From positions 1 to 38,319 of the forward strand of contig JAILLS010000086.1 in NCBI GenBank assembly GCA_024693025.1: a DNA stretch of 38,319 nucleotides, written 5' to 3'. Shown here one piece after another: positions 36,034 through 38,319 of this stretch (its first letter is position 1; the number at the start of each line of letters is the position of its first letter). The stretch is from Succinivibrio sp. Lineage in GTDB: Bacteria > Pseudomonadota > Gammaproteobacteria > Enterobacterales > Succinivibrionaceae. The notes beneath the pieces were generated by a model. It saw nothing but the letters and a program-made list of their open reading frames with translations, was not told where the DNA came from and ran no database searches. Both the position numbers and the translations under genes were made by a program.

Positions 36034-36111
36034 GAGCCTAGGCTGCAGATTGGACTGTTCAGAAGACTCGGACTGTCAGGCCTAGGCTACGCTCTGAAGC
36101 TTAGCTAATCC

Positions 36112-37110
36112 TTAGCCTAAGGCACTTCTGGTTCTTTTTTTGCTGTAACCGAAGATATCGAGGCAGAGTCTTTTGACATATTCGCGCTCAATCTGAGGCA
36201 GACGTGAAGCAAAAGCCATATCCACCACCTTTTCTGCACTGACGTTGGCGCACTGCAGCATCATCGCTCCGATTCTGACCAGCACGCGGGTTGAAAAGGG
36301 CGCGGAGAGCTGGTAACGGGAAAGATCCTCTTGCGGATCCTGCCCTTCATCCTGCAGCTGCTCGGTTGAGACTCTCCTCAGTTCAAGCGCCAGCTGCAAC
36401 AGCTTATCGATAATTGCCGCAGGCAGGCGCTGACATTTGCACCTGAGCACCTCACGCTCCTCCTTAGCTTCAGGATAATCCACTTCGACAAAGCGCCAGC
36501 GGTCCAGAAAAGCCTGATTCTGCATGCGCGCGCCGTTATAAAAGCCCATGCGATCCCCCATGCCCTTAGTATTAGCCGTAGCAACTACTCTGAAGAGGGG
36601 ATGGGGCGTGATAACCTCTCCGTCATGGGCGGTGATAGTCAGGCTGCGTCCCTCGATGACATCGTTGAGCGCGGAGAGATCGCTTGGCGACATCATATCC
36701 AGCTCGTTGAGAATGAGGATCTCTCCCTGCTGCATGGCCCTGACCAGCGGACCGTAGACAAAGACCAGCCTGCCCTCCTGCAGCGTGTTATGCCCTATGA
36801 GATCCTGCGACTCCGAGTGTCCTGACAGCGTCAGCTGTTCAACTCCCCAGTTAAGCCTGGCTGCAACCTGCAGAATCAGCGAGGTTTTGCCGCAGCCTGA
36901 GGGTCCGCTCAGGTAGAGACAGTCATTGATCGGATCGGCAAGGTAGAGCAGCAGCGCGTTGAGCACATCAGGACGGAAGACATAATGCTCATCCACGGGA
37001 GGGATGGTACTGTGCTCGGTTCCTGGGGTGTTAATGCTTTTGATAAAGATCTCCTCGGTGTTAAAGAGCGAGGTCAGTTTTTTATGGGTAAGACGGTTAA
37101 GCTCAGTCAT
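36112..37110 (-). CDS. CobS/MoxR-type AAA+ ATPase
   Basis: A 332-aa AAA+ protein. Walker A is LSGPSGCGKTSL (Lys75), followed by the MoxR/CobS-type segment LSGHSESQDLIGH, and sensor-like VVATANTKGMGD. The layout fits the CobS-like branch of MoxR ATPases. The Walker B has Asn135-Glu136 (ILILNELDMM) where the family normally has Asp-Glu. Such ATPases usually work with a von Willebrand-domain partner to open or load metal- or cofactor-containing proteins; no such partner gene is within the window. It lies 52 nt downstream of the SSB-like gene and shares its direction, so they probably form an operon. A GAGGAGG-type site precedes the ATG. Not cobalamin-specific as far as I can tell. Confidence 0.75.
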   Translation of the reverse strand: MTELNRLTHKKLTSLFNTEEIFIKSINTPGTEHSTIPPVDEHYVFRPDVLNALLLYLADPINDCLYLSGPSGCGKTSLILQVAARLNWGVEQLTLSGHSESQDLIGHNTLQEGRLVFVYGPLVRAMQQGEILILNELDMMSPSDLSALNDVIEGRSLTITAHDGEVITPHPLFRVVATANTKGMGDRMGFYNGARMQNQAFLDRWRFVEVDYPEAKEEREVLRCKCQRLPAAIIDKLLQLALELRRVSTEQLQDEGQDPQEDLSRYQLSAPFSTRVLVRIGAMMLQCANVSAEKVVDMAFASRLPQIEREYVKRLCLDIFGYSKKRTRSALG

Positions 37111-37162
37111 GAGCGATTTTCCTCCTCAGTGTAAGTCTTGTAAAACCTGTCTTTAAGCCAGG

Positions 37163-37519
37163 TCAGAATCCAATGAGGGATTCACCTAGCTGAAATTTAT
37201 GGACGAACTCAAGCTCGAGAATTTCAATTTCGGTAAAGCTGCGATAGCCAAACTTCACGCCATGCTCAAAGCCCTGACACAGCCGGCCTTCCAGAAACAG
37301 AATATTGCCCGGGGCAACCAGATGCTCTCTGGTACAGCGGGCGGCCAGCTCCCCTTTGACCACCGCACGATGATATTCAATATGCGGGGGGCTGTGGCGG
37401 GGCCGTTCGACGGTTTTGAGTTTAAAGTGCAGGGTGAGCAGGCCATCTTCAATTCTCTTGCTGATGGATTGCCACTCCAAGACGGTGCCAAGCAGCATGA
37501 CGCGATTGGTTACATGCAT
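37163..37519 (-). CDS. SSB/PriB-like OB-fold protein
   Basis: A 118-aa protein of predicted OB fold. The start VTNRVMLLGTVLEWQSIS, the middle YHRAVVKGELAARC and the strand ILFLEGRLCQGF recall single-stranded-DNA-binding proteins, of the size of PriB. It lacks the long acidic tail of housekeeping SSB. AGGAGG lies 8 nt before the ATG. It is followed by the CobS-like ATPase gene. It is not in the rpsF-priB-rpsR-rplI context of true PriB, so a specialised SSB is more likely. The match is weak. Confidence 0.55.
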   Translation of the reverse strand: MHVTNRVMLLGTVLEWQSISKRIEDGLLTLHFKLKTVERPRHSPPHIEYHRAVVKGELAARCTREHLVAPGNILFLEGRLCQGFEHGVKFGYRSFTEIEILELEFVHKFQLGESLIGF

Positions 37520-37662
37520 GAGTCTGTCCTCCTATATAAGCGGAGGTCATTGTAGGCAGGGTAAGCTTTGGGGGAACCAAAAAAGCAGGCAGCTTTTGTC
37601 AAAAACGCCTACCAGAGGATCTAAGTGTACGATTATAAAACAGAAAAAAGCTGGAGCTAAGA

Positions 37663-37684
37663 CTTCAGGCGCCAGGGCCTGAAG
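37663..37684 (-). terminator. Possible weak terminator after flgN
   Basis: An 8-bp stem, CTTCAGGC (37663-37670) with GCCTGAAG (37677-37684), lies 10 nt past the flgN stop on the minus strand. A T-rich run occurs only about 15 nt later, so its terminator activity is doubtful. Confidence 0.35.
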
Positions 37685-37693
37685 CCTTAAGTT

Positions 37694-38173
37694 TTAGCAT
37701 TCAATGCTCAGACGCTGGACGCCGCGGGCGATGGTATTGCCTTTCTGGGTATAGGTCATATTCTTGGTGTCCTTATCCCGCATATCCATCAGCAGCCCAA
37801 ACACGCGCTTGGTGGAGTTGAGGCACAGCCTGATGAGCTTGCCGTTGATCTCATTGCAGCGCTTGCACTCTGTGAGCTTAGATTTAATCTGGTTGACAGA
37901 GGTCAGATAGAGAGTTTTCAGCTCCGCAGCCTGCGGATGCAGTTTAAGCCGCTGATCGTTGCTCTGCAGCTGCAGCATCATGTTGGATTTTTTCTCAGTC
38001 AGCTTTGGCAGACCTTTCATATCCCGATCGCGGATGGCGGCACGCTCATCTTCAAGCAGCTTCCTGAGCTCATCGAGCAGAGCATCCTGCTCCTTAAGAT
38101 AGCTGGTGATTGGTTTGATCTGAGCTGCTGCCACCTGAGCGGCAGGTTTAAACATATTTTTAGTAAAGACCAT
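37694..38173 (-). CDS. flgN: Flagellar export chaperone FlgN
   Basis: A 159-aa, largely helical protein. It has a heptad-like segment around LKEQDALLDELRKLLEDERA (26-45), which is typical of the FlgN family, and a C-terminal region with RGVQRLSIE. FlgN escorts the hook-associated proteins FlgK and FlgL to the export gate. AGGAG lies 7 nt before the ATG. It follows, by 14 bp, a gene end resembling FlgP, as in the Vibrio flgP-flgN arrangement. It is a short, fast-evolving family, so the assignment relies partly on context. No flgM was found in the 174 bp after it. Confidence 0.65.
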   Translation of the reverse strand: MVFTKNMFKPAAQVAAAQIKPITSYLKEQDALLDELRKLLEDERAAIRDRDMKGLPKLTEKKSNMMLQLQSNDQRLKLHPQAAELKTLYLTSVNQIKSKLTECKRCNEINGKLIRLCLNSTKRVFGLLMDMRDKDTKNMTYTQKGNTIARGVQRLSIEC

Positions 38174-38187
38174 TTTCTCTCTCCTTG

Positions 38188-38319
38188 TTATAAGGCACCG
38201 CGCAGGTGATAGAGGTCGTAAATCAGACGGGTATCGAGTTCAAGCTCGGTGGTATAGGTATCTCCCACCGGATACTGTCTGATGACGCGTGCTCCGTGGA
38301 CAAAGCCTTCCACCTGAGT
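38188..38319 (-). CDS. flgP: FlgP-like flagellar lipoprotein, C-terminal end only
   Basis: The window edge cuts this gene; only the last 43 codons are present. They read as a beta-rich domain, with QVEGFVHGARVIRQYPVGD and then TTELELDTRLIYDLYHL, ending at a TAA at 38188-38190. This resembles the end of LPP20/FlgP-type lipoproteins, which form the outer basal disk of sheathed or polar flagella in Vibrio and Campylobacter. It lies 14 bp upstream of flgN on the same strand, which fits the Vibrio order. The call is tentative given the fragment length. Confidence 0.5.
   Translation of the reverse strand, partial: TQVEGFVHGARVIRQYPVGDTYTTELELDTRLIYDLYHLRGAL

Overview
The window is a stretch of gammaproteobacterial chromosome made mostly of core genes. 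Three gene blocks match the order known from Escherichia coli and its relatives: nnrDE-tsaE-amiB-mutL-miaA-hfq-hflX-hflK-hflC-purA, ispB divergent from rplU-rpmA-obgE, and folA convergent with apaH. dnaG followed by a tRNA-Ile2(CAU) gene also recalls the E. coli dnaG-rpoD-ileX region. FlgN next to a FlgP-like end recalls the Vibrio/Aeromonas flagellar cluster. A polyphosphate glucokinase, a TAXI-type TRAP transporter and only moderate overall similarity suggest an Aeromonadales-like lineage, perhaps Succinivibrionaceae. That placement is inference.

Layout. 1-190: 5S rRNA and terminator, the end of an rrn operon. 255-2559: YdgA-like DUF945 protein and a DegS-type protease. 2562-6197: a leftward two-gene unit, behind a consensus-like promoter, coding for a DUF2791/BrxD-like ATPase and an Lhr/BrxH-like SF2 helicase. 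This is the best candidate here for an unusual system. 6334-8690: prmA and a membrane protein that looks like a PtsG-type PTS IICB whose catalytic residues have been lost. 8803-11248: recJ and ppgK, convergent. 11573-14506: TRAP-TAXI transporter. 14565-26630: the long nnr-to-purA superoperon, with an internal promoter before hfq; Hfq carries a seven-residue stretch where the E. coli protein has one residue. 26696-28414: a DapA/NanA-superfamily protein, a 61-aa membrane peptide with its own terminator, and an AT-rich regulatory region with two CRP-like sites and a 14-bp inverted repeat. 28415-32115: ispB, rplU, rpmA, obgE, folA. 32125-35308: apaH, dnaG, tRNA-Ile2. 35359-37519: a glycine-zipper lipoprotein and a two-gene unit of an OB-fold SSB-like protein and a CobS/MoxR-type AAA+ ATPase. 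37694-38319: flagellar flgN and the 3' end of a flgP-like gene.

Most of the window is housekeeping: translation (L21, L27, PrmA, Obg, TsaE, MiaA, tRNA-Ile2), replication and repair (DnaG, MutL, RecJ), envelope maintenance (DegS, AmiB, HflKC, IspB) and nucleotide or cofactor metabolism (PurA, FolA, Nnr, ApaH). The accessory interest lies in the ATPase-helicase pair, the degenerate PTS permease, the Hfq insertion, the SSB-CobS pair and the 28.1-28.4 kb intergenic region. Family assignments rest on motifs read by eye and remembered family sequences; no database search was run.
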